Source: CAZUHB01 sp964620445 (GTDB lineage Bacteria; Planctomycetota; B15-G4; CAYZWU01). From it: a stretch of 64,000 nucleotides of DNA. The stretch lies in the NCBI GenBank assembly GCA_964620445.1, contig CAZUHB010000016.1, forward strand, positions 1 to 64,000, given 5' to 3'. The position numbers were made by a program, and so were the translations under genes. The notes beneath the pieces were generated by a model. The model saw nothing but the letters and a program-made list of their open reading frames with translations, was not told where the DNA came from and ran no database searches. Below are positions 29,101 through 36,492 of the stretch, in pieces. The first letter of the stretch is position 1; each line of letters begins with the position of its first letter.

Positions 29101-29674
29101 ATCCTACTCCATAATGGAGCGCCACGGGGGGCGATTGACGGTGGAGACGACGCCGGGACAGGGGGCGACCTTTCGCATCCTCATGCCGGCCACCGAAGAA
29201 CGTCCTGCCGAGGAACCGGCCCGCCGGCCCGCGCGGAACGGGACGCTTCGAGGCGCGGTCCTGGTGATGGACGACGAGGAACTGGTCCGGCAGTTACTGG
29301 GCGCGATGCTGGAGAAGATCGGTTTGAGCGTGGAACTCGCCGTTGACGGCGTCGAGGCGATCGCCTTGTTCAAACGACGGCGTTCAGCCGGCGCGCCTTT
29401 CGATGTGGTGATCACCGATCTGACGGTGCCCGGAGCGATGGGCGGCAAGGATTGTGTCAAACACCTGCTTGCCGAGGATCCCGATGCTCGAGTCGTGGCG
29501 ATCAGCGGCTATTCGAACGATCCGGTCATGGCCGACCATGCCGCTTACGGATTCTGCGCCTCTCTCGCCAAACCGATCACGATCAATGAGCTGCGGGAAC
29601 TGATGGAACAGCTCATGAACGTCAGCGCGATCCGCGGTCATGATCGCAAAAAATCGGACACGTCCTGCCCGTAA
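26108..29674 (+). CDS. Hybrid two-component sensor: propeller, Y_Y_Y, TM, HisKA-HATPase, receiver
   Basis: This 1188-residue membrane kinase is built like the hybrid systems of polysaccharide-degrading bacteria. It has an N-terminal signal or anchor (about 20-40) and an extracytoplasmic two-component propeller (about 45-640) with repeated GRIWFAT, GNLWIAG, GRVWVGS and SRLWIGTDDGVFRF blades. A Y_Y_Y domain (about 650-735) and one membrane helix (about 745-765) follow. The kinase core has the phospho-His in GIAHDFNN (His821), the N-box NNLLLNAQQA, and GSGLGLS. The C-terminal receiver has its phospho-Asp in ITDLTVPG (Asp1104). No DNA-binding domain is present, so output passes to another protein. 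It starts with GTG; TTG 26123 is an alternative. Confidence 0.93.
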   Translation: MGRTDLNRQDYSKRIKELLRSRSGFLIAALLVLAFYQPCTGQHYHVRIYEEADGLPSPDIKSISQDGRGRIWFATRAGLAAYDGVEWYVPDTAHLAHEIDRGRLTSDSAGNVWAVFSGSRPSLLRLDGDRWIRVPLDPDLGKQAQFYIHLAAATVDGTPVIVLARHPDKLSVLTGSDWVELALAEQGVSSINALAACGEQIFVGSPEGLFVISARDPAAVRRSGAVPEGREITCLSVDPTDRALWIVGKDWIGRLVDDRYVPFVEEVPIIQFPGFPDMIAEADGRGGIYVANIRYTLQYIDPRGGLETLDPRNGLIDDGTIDIFVDREGILWQGTVRGVSAIISRRFANYDHRHGLLSDEVTALLHRRDGTIVVGHIDGLTFWNGTIETVPFSNVDQRVRVLGLDEDSRGNLWIAGRRLGLGCHAPDGKITWWTDALNESECVVTVLVDDQDRVWSTTGDRLLLLENDTLREVDVVLQADEAVYMRRLLQGPGGTIIIATAGYGIFTVDGSIVRNWKTGLGKEWDSTYDVHESPDGRVWVGSRKGLFLVQGDSLARPADPRLHIERPVYFILSDGRSRLWIGTDDGVFRFDGNRLDQFTVENGLIGRETNRCAELVDDAGRVWIGTDRGLAIYSEVHDTIEPVPPVVRLIGLEADGKSFPFEGNLDLPSRPGTVIFKFRAVTFSGGHRILLRSRLEGYDPGWLEPYTSPEQEIRYTNLPAGRYRFHLQAAGFGQPWSDVVRSAEITVPGPMWRRPWFVVIAILGALALISYPIVVIAQRRYAVRLKNEVEAQVAENLRIEDEVQRSRKLEALGVLAGGIAHDFNNLLTVVLGNLNLLAEDGTLQSAQNARVQSATKAIDRARGLTGQLMTFSKGGAPVLKVGSLANLVRESGEFVMQGSDMSCEFDLPNDLWAVSMDSDQISQVINNLLLNAQQAAPGGRAWVSGRNLDCAPLELPPGRYVEIAVRDDGPGIDPQDLPMVFDPYFSTKERGSGLGLSTSYSIMERHGGRLTVETTPGQGATFRILMPATEERPAEEPARRPARNGTLRGAVLVMDDEELVRQLLGAMLEKIGLSVELAVDGVEAIALFKRRRSAGAPFDVVITDLTVPGAMGGKDCVKHLLAEDPDARVVAISGYSNDPVMADHAAYGFCASLAKPITINELRELMEQLMNVSAIRGHDRKKSDTSCP

Positions 29675-29774
29675 AGAATCCCCCTCGAAAAGACGATAGA
29701 AGCGCCATCGGCACATTCTCATTCGGGAATGCTCGGTCCTTCGATTCCGCTGATCCTATCAGGAGGAACACAAG

Positions 29775-31148
29775 ATGTTTTCGATTTTCAAGCGCGAGCC
29801 CATCAGGCTGTGGTGCGTCCTTCTCTTCGCCGCCTGCTTCATGGTCCCGACAGCTGCCGCGGCCGACTGGTACGTTTCGGCCGAGCGCGGCAAGGGCAAG
29901 AAGGCGACCATGGAAAAGCCGGCCAAGGACCTGGGCAATATCATCAGCAAGCTCCAGCCCGGGGACAGGGTCCACATCGCCCAGGGCGTCTACCAGGGGC
30001 GGGGCAAGAACGGCCACTACAAGATCGAGATCCCGATCTCGATAATCGGCGGCTACAACAACGACTTCACCGTTCGTGATCCCTGGGGGGCGCACAGGAC
30101 CGTCTTCTCGGGCGACAACCTCTCGGCCAACTTCGAGAGCGGGGCGCGGATCCTCTTCGAACTGCACATGAAATACCAGCAGGCGAGAAGCCCGGGCGAC
30201 GAGCACAACGTGCTCATCGACGGCGTGATCGTGGACAACGGGCTCCGCAACCAGTACATGACCGGGAGGTGCCTCAAGATCAAGCGCCCCGCCACCCCCG
30301 CCGAGGGGAAGGGCCCCACGCCGGGTACGCCGGGGATCAAGATCACCCTCGGCAAGTACTGCTGCGCCACGGTGCGCAACTGCGTGGTCATGAACTGCGC
30401 CGTGGAAAGCTCGGACGGCGCCCTCTCGGTGTCGGGCGGCAAGTGCAGCAAGGTGACGATCTCGAACAACCTGATCATCAACAACACGGGCAACGGCATC
30501 GCGCCCCTGTCGGGCTGGAAGCCGCCGACACGCACGCCCGATCAGAACCAGATCCCCAATTTCGTGATCGAGAACAACACCGTTCTCTTCTGCTGGAAGC
30601 CGGGCCCCATCGACGAGTTCGCCGGCTCCAGCCTGATGACCGACGACTACACGGTCGTCTTCGCCAGGAACAACGTTTTCGCCTTCAACGACATCTTCGC
30701 CGTGAACAACATCCGCAAGGCCACCCGTCTCGAGCTGATCGAGAACCTCATCACGGCCAACAAGAAGGCGGACTACAAGGACTGCAACACGGAGATGCTC
30801 CTCGACGACATCGAGGATGAAGCCGAATACCTGGGCGACGAGACGGCCGACAACATCGGCGAGCCGATCACCGTTCCCATGCCGGCGGAATGGTCCAGGA
30901 TCTACATGGGTCGCAAGTCCTTCAGTCGCGCCCAGGTGACCGGGTCGGTGAAGGCGAACAACTCGGCGGTCAACGACCTCAGGAGCATGCTGGGCCTGCC
31001 GCTGCAGGCCGGTCCGGTCGAGGACCTCTCCGAGATCTGGCTCCACCGTGTCGACGTGGAAGGCGCGCTCGCGGCGGGTGTGGCATCATACCAGGGGCGT
31101 TACGGATGCCGGAAACCGGATTTCGGAACGAAAACCGTTACAGACTGA
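29775..31148 (+). CDS. Exported parallel beta-helix protein
   Basis: The ATG follows a consensus AGGAGG. The 457-residue product has a signal peptide (about 1-30, ending TAAAADWYVS) and a beta-helix with the entry motif LGNIISKLQPGDRVHIAQGVYQ. Short Asn-rich rungs follow (VRNCVVMNCAV, VTISNNLIINNTGNG, FVIENNTVLF, VVFARNNVFAFND), as in pectate-lyase-like and NosD-like repeats. A helical tail of about 100 residues follows. It lacks the C-terminal domain shared by the other two beta-helix proteins here. Catalysis cannot be judged. A strong terminator follows, so it is probably a single-gene unit. Confidence 0.85.
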   Translation: MFSIFKREPIRLWCVLLFAACFMVPTAAAADWYVSAERGKGKKATMEKPAKDLGNIISKLQPGDRVHIAQGVYQGRGKNGHYKIEIPISIIGGYNNDFTVRDPWGAHRTVFSGDNLSANFESGARILFELHMKYQQARSPGDEHNVLIDGVIVDNGLRNQYMTGRCLKIKRPATPAEGKGPTPGTPGIKITLGKYCCATVRNCVVMNCAVESSDGALSVSGGKCSKVTISNNLIINNTGNGIAPLSGWKPPTRTPDQNQIPNFVIENNTVLFCWKPGPIDEFAGSSLMTDDYTVVFARNNVFAFNDIFAVNNIRKATRLELIENLITANKKADYKDCNTEMLLDDIEDEAEYLGDETADNIGEPITVPMPAEWSRIYMGRKSFSRAQVTGSVKANNSAVNDLRSMLGLPLQAGPVEDLSEIWLHRVDVEGALAAGVASYQGRYGCRKPDFGTKTVTD

Positions 31149-31170
31149 TAAAGAGGCTACCGGAGTTCGG

Positions 31171-31210
31171 GGGTGCCGGAGGTTTCTCCGGCGCCCTCTT
31201 TTCTTTTTCT
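31171..31210 (+). terminator. Intrinsic terminator after the beta-helix gene
   Basis: An 11-bp stem (GGGTGCCGGAG with CTCCGGCGCCC, one G-T pair, 4-nt loop) at 31171-31196 is followed by a T-rich tail to 31210. It lies 22 bp after the stop codon, and the tail touches the end of the convergent kinase gene. Confidence 0.85.
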
Positions 31211-32898
31211 CAACCCTGGCAAGCGGGAAGCGACGCCGCGAGCCGGCTCTCCGGTTTCGCCCGTTTCTCCGACGCCGTCTCCGGCGACGCCTCTCGTCCC
31301 GCGGCGATGAGCTCGGTCGTCCTGCTGACGAGATCGAGAATCGCGAAGGGTTTCTGGATGAAGCCGGCAAGCTCCATCCCGGCGACCTTCCCAACCGTCG
31401 CTTCCTCATCGTACCCGCTCGTCAAGAGGATCGGCAGGTCGGGCCGCTGGCGACGCAGTTCGCCGAAAACCTCTTCCCCGCCGAGGCGGGGCATCTTCAT
31501 GTCGAGGATGACGGCGTCGATTGTTTTCTCGTGATCCGCGTAAACGCGAAGGGCATCGAGCCCGTCGCAAGCGGTCGCCGTTTCGAATCCGGCCCGCTCC
31601 AGCGCACGGCGCGCCACGGCCCGCACCATCGGTTCGTCGTCCACGATGAGCACCGTACCTGTCGCGGGGTGCTCGTCGACAGCGGGGAGGTCGCTTTCGT
31701 CGGCGGGCACGGCCGAAGGGGCCGCGGGAAAATGGACACGGAAGGTCGTGCCGCGGCCGGGTGCGCTCTTTACCAGGATCGCGCCCTTGTGGCTGTTCAC
31801 GATTCCGAGGACCGCGGCGAGACCGAGACCCCGCCCGAGGGCTTTCGTGGAGTAGAAGGGTTCGAACATCTTCTGCCGCGTCTCGTTGTTCATGCCGCAA
31901 CCCTTGTCGGACACCTCGATGAAGACGAGGTCGCCTTCGTCGATATCGCTCCCGGCGGTCATTTGCGACAGGTATCGGCGGTCGGCGCGGACATGGCCGG
32001 TCCGTATGGAGATGACTCCGCTCTCTTCGCCGATCGCGTCGGAGGCGTTGGTGATGAGGTTCATCACGATCTGCCGTACCTGGGTCATGTTGGCCCTGAT
32101 GAAAGGCAGGTCCTCCTGAAAATCATGATCCAGAATCGCTTTCTTGGACACGGCCGACTTGAGGAGACGGGAGGTCTCCTCGACGAGACCGGAGAGGTTG
32201 ATCGGCTCGACGGTGAACTTGCCCTTTCCCGAGTAGGCGAGAAGCTGGCTCGTGAGCTCTCCCGCACGATGACCGGCCTGCTTGATCTGCGAAGCCAGGT
32301 CGCGTACGGGGGAGTGGGGCGACAGCATGAGAAGGGCCAGCTCGGCGTTTCCGGTGATCCCCACGAGGAGGTTGTTGAAATCGTGCGCGATGCCGCCGGC
32401 CATGACGCCGAGGCTTTCCAGTTTCTGCGTGTGCTGGATCTGGGCCTCGATCGCCCGGCGCTCCTCCTCGGCCCGCTTGCTCTCGGTCTTGTCGGTGCAA
32501 ACACCAACCCAGCGCACCGGCCGGCCCGAGCCGTCGAGGATCGGTGTGCCCCGATCGGACCAGTGGAGCCACGCACCTGTCTTGCTCTCGATCCGATATT
32601 CCTCGAAGATCGGTTGCGTCGATTTCCTGTGGCGCTCCACCGAATCGGCGAGCCGGACGCGGTCGTCGGGGTGGATCCGGCCGATCCAGGCCTCGATGGT
32701 CCGCGGAAACTCGCCCGCCTCGAAACCGAGGGCCGCGTCGATATCTCCGAACCACTCGAGATGGTCGGTCGTCACGTCCCACTCGTAAATGAGATCGGAC
32801 GCGACACCGGCAGCGTGGCGAAAGCGCTCCTCGGCGCGTCTCAGCTCTTCAAAGTCGTCAGGTCTGGACTCGGGTAGGGGTCGTTCTGCACTGATCAT
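31210..32898 (-). CDS. Cytoplasmic PAS-HisKA-HATPase-receiver hybrid kinase
   Basis: The 562-residue protein has no membrane helix. The order is a PAS domain with PAC (about 20-145; YEWDVTTDHLEWFGD, WIGRIHPDDR), a HisKA domain with phospho-His in GIAHDFNN (His172), and an ATPase domain with N-box LITNASDAIG and G-boxes (SDKGCGM, GRGLGLA). The C-terminal receiver has LIVDDEP and phospho-Asp in ILDMKMPRLGG (Asp466). The signal is sensed inside the cell through the PAS fold. The gene is 87 bp downstream of the V4R gene on the same strand and may be part of that signalling group. The REC domain could act as an internal phosphate sink. Confidence 0.93.
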   Translation of the reverse strand: MISAERPLPESRPDDFEELRRAEERFRHAAGVASDLIYEWDVTTDHLEWFGDIDAALGFEAGEFPRTIEAWIGRIHPDDRVRLADSVERHRKSTQPIFEEYRIESKTGAWLHWSDRGTPILDGSGRPVRWVGVCTDKTESKRAEEERRAIEAQIQHTQKLESLGVMAGGIAHDFNNLLVGITGNAELALLMLSPHSPVRDLASQIKQAGHRAGELTSQLLAYSGKGKFTVEPINLSGLVEETSRLLKSAVSKKAILDHDFQEDLPFIRANMTQVRQIVMNLITNASDAIGEESGVISIRTGHVRADRRYLSQMTAGSDIDEGDLVFIEVSDKGCGMNNETRQKMFEPFYSTKALGRGLGLAAVLGIVNSHKGAILVKSAPGRGTTFRVHFPAAPSAVPADESDLPAVDEHPATGTVLIVDDEPMVRAVARRALERAGFETATACDGLDALRVYADHEKTIDAVILDMKMPRLGGEEVFGELRRQRPDLPILLTSGYDEEATVGKVAGMELAGFIQKPFAILDLVSRTTELIAAGREASPETASEKRAKPESRLAASLPACQG

Positions 32899-32985
32899 TG
32901 TCGGCCTCTGATATGTGAGATCATTCGCTTTTCATGATGCGCCCGGGGCCCGTCCGCGGCGTTTCGGTCTTGGCGTCGGAATCGC

Positions 32986-33510
32986 TCACGCGCGCGTCAC
33001 GTCGAACCGGCAGACACGCCCGCCCGAGGCCCAGCAATCGACCTCGCGCGCCACGAACTCGAGCTTCGCGTAGGCATTGAAGATACCGGCGATGAATCCC
33101 TCGTCGTACTCGCAGACCGTCTCACCCGTATCGGGCAGACCCGAACAGTCCAGGTCCTCATGAACGGCGAGGGTCATGTGGAGCGACTCGGGATCGAGTT
33201 TTTCGACGCGTACGAGCCCGATGCCGAGCTCCTTCATCTTCTGTTGAACCTGGGCCAGGAACTTGTCGAGAGGAAGGGTCCGGTCGAGAAGGTTCTCGCA
33301 GAACTGCTCGCCCGCGAGCCTGCCGGCGTCGCAGAAAATCCTGCCCGCTTCCTCGGCGCCGTGGCGGGTGAGAAGAGTGTCGCGCAAGGTAAACTGCATC
33401 AGGCGGTAGACCAGCACGGGCATGCTGTCGCCCAGGTTGGGGCGTCCCAGCGGAACATCTCCCAGGCTGTTCCAGGTGAAGGATATCTCTTTTTTCTCTT
33501 CGATGAACAT
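32986..33510 (-). CDS. Stand-alone V4R-domain sensor protein
   Basis: The 174-residue protein matches the V4R (4-vinyl reductase) small-ligand domain. It has a helical first half (VLVYRLMQFTLRDTLLTR, GRLAGEQFCENLL) and then the diagnostic cluster DLDCSGLPDTGETVCEYDEGFIAG, ending in VDCWASGGRVCRFDV. The conserved Cys residues there are thought to bind a metal or a small ligand. V4R is usually a sensory domain fused to a regulator; here it is alone. It starts 3 nt after the stop of the hybrid kinase upstream, so the two are co-translated and probably work together, with V4R as the detached input module. That partnership is inference. Confidence 0.8.
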   Translation of the reverse strand: MFIEEKKEISFTWNSLGDVPLGRPNLGDSMPVLVYRLMQFTLRDTLLTRHGAEEAGRIFCDAGRLAGEQFCENLLDRTLPLDKFLAQVQQKMKELGIGLVRVEKLDPESLHMTLAVHEDLDCSGLPDTGETVCEYDEGFIAGIFNAYAKLEFVAREVDCWASGGRVCRFDVTRA

Positions 33511-33513
33511 GTC

Positions 33514-35496
33514 TCAACTCACTTTGGCGACCGCGCAGAGGGCACGGTTCATGGTTGACTTTCCGAGGTCCGCGAAACACTGCATCAACTCCTCGCGGTT
33601 GACAGGCTTGTGAAGCACTGCATTTGCCCCGGCGGCCAGGAAGGCGTTCTCCACCTCCTCGAAACTGGTCGCCGTGAAAGCGAAGATCGGCAGCTCGTCC
33701 GGCCCCTGGGCCAGGCGCAGCCGCCTCGTCGTCTCCACACCGTCCATTCCGGGCATCATGTGATCCATGAGTATCACGTTGATCTCGTCCCGCTCCACGG
33801 CGTTCAGGCACTCGGGCCCCGACTCGGCTTCGGTGACCGTGACGTCGTACTTTTTCAAGAGCAGCTTCACCATCATGCGGTTGATCACGTTGTCGTCCAC
33901 CACGAGCACGCGCAGTCCGGTGATATCGATCATGTCATCAGCCCGCGTGCCGGAACCGGTGGAAGCCGCCTCCAGGAGCCGGTCGAGCGATCCCGCGGTG
34001 AGCGGTTTCGTGGCCATGAACGAAAAGAGCCTCGCCCGATCCTCGGCGAGTGCCTGGTCGACGTTGCTCGAACAGGCGACGAGGGGCACGTCGTCGAAGC
34101 GCCGGTCGCTCCTGATCCGCTCCGCGAGGTCGATCCCCCCGATGTCGGGGAGATTCAGGTCGAGCCACGCCGCGGTGAAAGGCTCGTCGGACGATCTGGC
34201 GGCGTCGAGAAGTTCCAGCGCGTCGGCGCCGTTCGAGCAGGTTTCGAATGCCGCGTTCCGCTTGCTCAGCGAGCGGGAAACGATGTCGAGAAAGTCCGGA
34301 TCGTCGTCCACGACGAGGATCCGGCCCGAACCGGCGGTCCGCGGACGGTCTCTCCGTCCCGGATCATCCTTTTCGGCAACCGCCTCCTCGAAGGGAAGGG
34401 AAAAGAAGAAGGTCGTTCCCTCTCCCGGTTCGCTCGTCACGTCGAGAGTGCCGCCCATGAGACGCACGAGCTCGCGCGAAATGCTGAGGCCGAGGCCGGT
34501 CCCGCCAAATCGCGCCGCGATTCCGGCGTTCGCCTGCCTGAAGGGCTCGAAGATCTCCTCCAGGACATCCCTGGCGATCCCCATTCCGGTGTCTTCCACC
34601 GCGAACAGAAGGCGCCCGGCCCCGGTCCCGGTCTCCTGCCGGCAGACCCTGAGCGTGATCGATCCCCTCTCGGTGAACTTGGACGCATTGCCCACGAGAT
34701 TGACGAGAACCTGGCGGAGGCGGTGGGGATCCCCCGTGACTCCCGGCGGAACGGAATCGGCCACATCGGAGACGAACCGGACTCCCTCCTTGAGCGAAGC
34801 CTCGATCATGAGGCCCACGTCGTCGACGAGCTGCCGTGGTTCGAAGGGGAAGGACTCGATCTCCATCTGCTTCTTGTCCAGCTTTGCCAGATCGAGAATG
34901 TTGTTGATCAAGGCCAGGAGCGCGTCGCAGTTGCGGCGGATGATTCCCACGTAGCGTAGAGCGGATTCGTCGGGAACAGTCTCCTCGAGAATGTCGGCGA
35001 ACCCCGACACCGCCGCGATCGGTGTCCGGATGTCGTGGGCCATCACGTTCAGGTAACGGCTCTTGGCGTCAGCGTGATCCTCGGCCTTGCGGATCTCGGC
35101 CTGGAGCTGTCCGTGCGACTCTTGCAGGGCATCGACCATGGTATTGAAGGCGCTGGAGAACTCGCCCATGAAATCGACGCGCTGGGAGAAATCGCCCCTC
35201 GCGATCTGCTGGGCCTGCCAGGTGAGATGCCGGAGATTGGCCTGAAGCTGCTTGAAGGAAGCGGCCAGGTGGTTTTCACGCGAAACGGCCACGTCCAGGT
35301 TGCCGTCGGCCAGCGGTTCGATGAAGGCGCGCGTCTCGCGGTGAACGTCGATCATGCTGTTCACCTTGGCCGAGAGCTGGTGGATCTCGTCGCGAGGCTG
35401 ATCATCGACGACGATTTTTTCGGGGAGCCTTCCCTGGAGCAGGGAGTGCACCGCGGCGGTGATCCGGTCGATGCGATCACGTTCAGCGCTTTCCAT
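33514..35496 (-). CDS. Hybrid histidine kinase with two receivers, partner of V4R
   Basis: The 660-residue protein has no membrane helix and no recognisable input domain. HAMP-like helical segments (about 15-130) lead into a HisKA domain with phospho-His in VMAHDIRTP (His154). The ATPase domain has N-box NLVGNASKF and G-boxes (EDTGMGI, GGTGLGLS). Two receivers follow: the first with phospho-Asp in AWLDLNLPDIGG, the second with ILMDHMMPGMDG; both look intact. The architecture (HAMP-like, kinase, tandem REC) resembles cytosolic BarA/Tor-type cores. The lack of a sensor and the V4R gene 3 nt downstream suggest the input is supplied in trans. Confidence 0.93.
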   Translation of the reverse strand: MESAERDRIDRITAAVHSLLQGRLPEKIVVDDQPRDEIHQLSAKVNSMIDVHRETRAFIEPLADGNLDVAVSRENHLAASFKQLQANLRHLTWQAQQIARGDFSQRVDFMGEFSSAFNTMVDALQESHGQLQAEIRKAEDHADAKSRYLNVMAHDIRTPIAAVSGFADILEETVPDESALRYVGIIRRNCDALLALINNILDLAKLDKKQMEIESFPFEPRQLVDDVGLMIEASLKEGVRFVSDVADSVPPGVTGDPHRLRQVLVNLVGNASKFTERGSITLRVCRQETGTGAGRLLFAVEDTGMGIARDVLEEIFEPFRQANAGIAARFGGTGLGLSISRELVRLMGGTLDVTSEPGEGTTFFFSLPFEEAVAEKDDPGRRDRPRTAGSGRILVVDDDPDFLDIVSRSLSKRNAAFETCSNGADALELLDAARSSDEPFTAAWLDLNLPDIGGIDLAERIRSDRRFDDVPLVACSSNVDQALAEDRARLFSFMATKPLTAGSLDRLLEAASTGSGTRADDMIDITGLRVLVVDDNVINRMMVKLLLKKYDVTVTEAESGPECLNAVERDEINVILMDHMMPGMDGVETTRRLRLAQGPDELPIFAFTATSFEEVENAFLAAGANAVLHKPVNREELMQCFADLGKSTMNRALCAVAKVS

Positions 35497-35721
35497 ACTT
35501 CAACCATCCTTGGTGAAATTGAAAACCTCTCCTTTTCCATCGCGTGGGGGAAAACAGGATCGCCCGGCCAAAAACGAGGTTTTCATGCAAGGCCACCACG
35601 TTTTAATCGGAACAAGGCGTGGTCTTTCTGAATGGAAAACTGAAGTTATTGCGGGGCAAGGAGTTGTCCGGGCGAGCCCGATCGATACCTTCCTTTCGGA
35701 ACAGGCTTTCGCTCGTGGTGC

Positions 35722-36372
35722 TCAGGTGGGCTTTTCGGTCCTGGTACCTCTGACGAAAATGATCCTCCGCGCCACGGGCCAGAGGAGAAGAGGCAAAAGA
35801 GCGCTCGTCGCGATCGCCAGGACGGGCCGTTCCGCTCCCAGATGGCCGACAAGGGCGAAAACGAACGCCATCGGCAGGGTGCCGCAGACCAGGGCGACGC
35901 AGAACCGGCCGGCCGGCATACGCGACAGGCCCGCCAAGCACGCGACGACCTCGGGAAGGAGCGGCAGCCAGCGCGAGAGAACGACCGCCCATCCGCCGGA
36001 CCGCTCGAAAAAATTTTCGCTCCGCGCCATATCCCGTGCGCCCGTGATGAAGAGCGCCGCCCGCCGGCCGAAGAGGCGGCACGCCGCGTATCCGCTCAAA
36101 CCGGCCAGACAGGAGCCGGCCGTGCCGATGAAGCCCCCGGCGACAGGCCCGTAGAGGATGCCGAGCGCGGTCAGAACGGCCGTTGCCGGCACGGGCAGAA
36201 CCAGGTCGCCCATGAGGAGGAGGAGCGCCATCGCCCATGCCCAGTGGCCCCATCCGTCGAGCCAGGCAACCGCACCGTCGCCCGCGAGCCATTCGTCCCA
36301 TGCCTCGCCAAAGAGCACGAAGGGGATCGCGAAGAGGAGCCCAAGGGGGATGAATATCAGCAAGAGTCGCAT
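35722..36372 (-). CDS. DedA/VTT-domain membrane protein
   Basis: A 216-residue polytopic protein of the DedA/TVP38 (VTT, SNARE-associated) family. Visible family marks are GDLVLPVPATAVLTALGILYG, which includes the conserved Pro and re-entrant loop, GSCLAGLSGYAACRLFGR, and RSGGWAVVLSRWLPLLPEVVACLAG with the functional Arg and acidic residue. DedA proteins act in the inner membrane on lipid (undecaprenyl phosphate or phospholipid) flipping and in membrane-potential homeostasis. The gene is divergent from the heparinase-like gene and has no obvious operon partner. Confidence 0.88.
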   Translation of the reverse strand: MRLLLIFIPLGLLFAIPFVLFGEAWDEWLAGDGAVAWLDGWGHWAWAMALLLLMGDLVLPVPATAVLTALGILYGPVAGGFIGTAGSCLAGLSGYAACRLFGRRAALFITGARDMARSENFFERSGGWAVVLSRWLPLLPEVVACLAGLSRMPAGRFCVALVCGTLPMAFVFALVGHLGAERPVLAIATSALLPLLLWPVARRIIFVRGTRTEKPT

Positions 36373-36492
36373 CGACAGACTCCGGGTCCGGTCGGCGGGC
36401 CGGGACCGGTTTCAGCTTGGTCCTTGACCCGCGGGATTCTATGGGGATCCTTTAAAGCATGATCTCTGTGATTAATGAAGGAGCATGTGATT

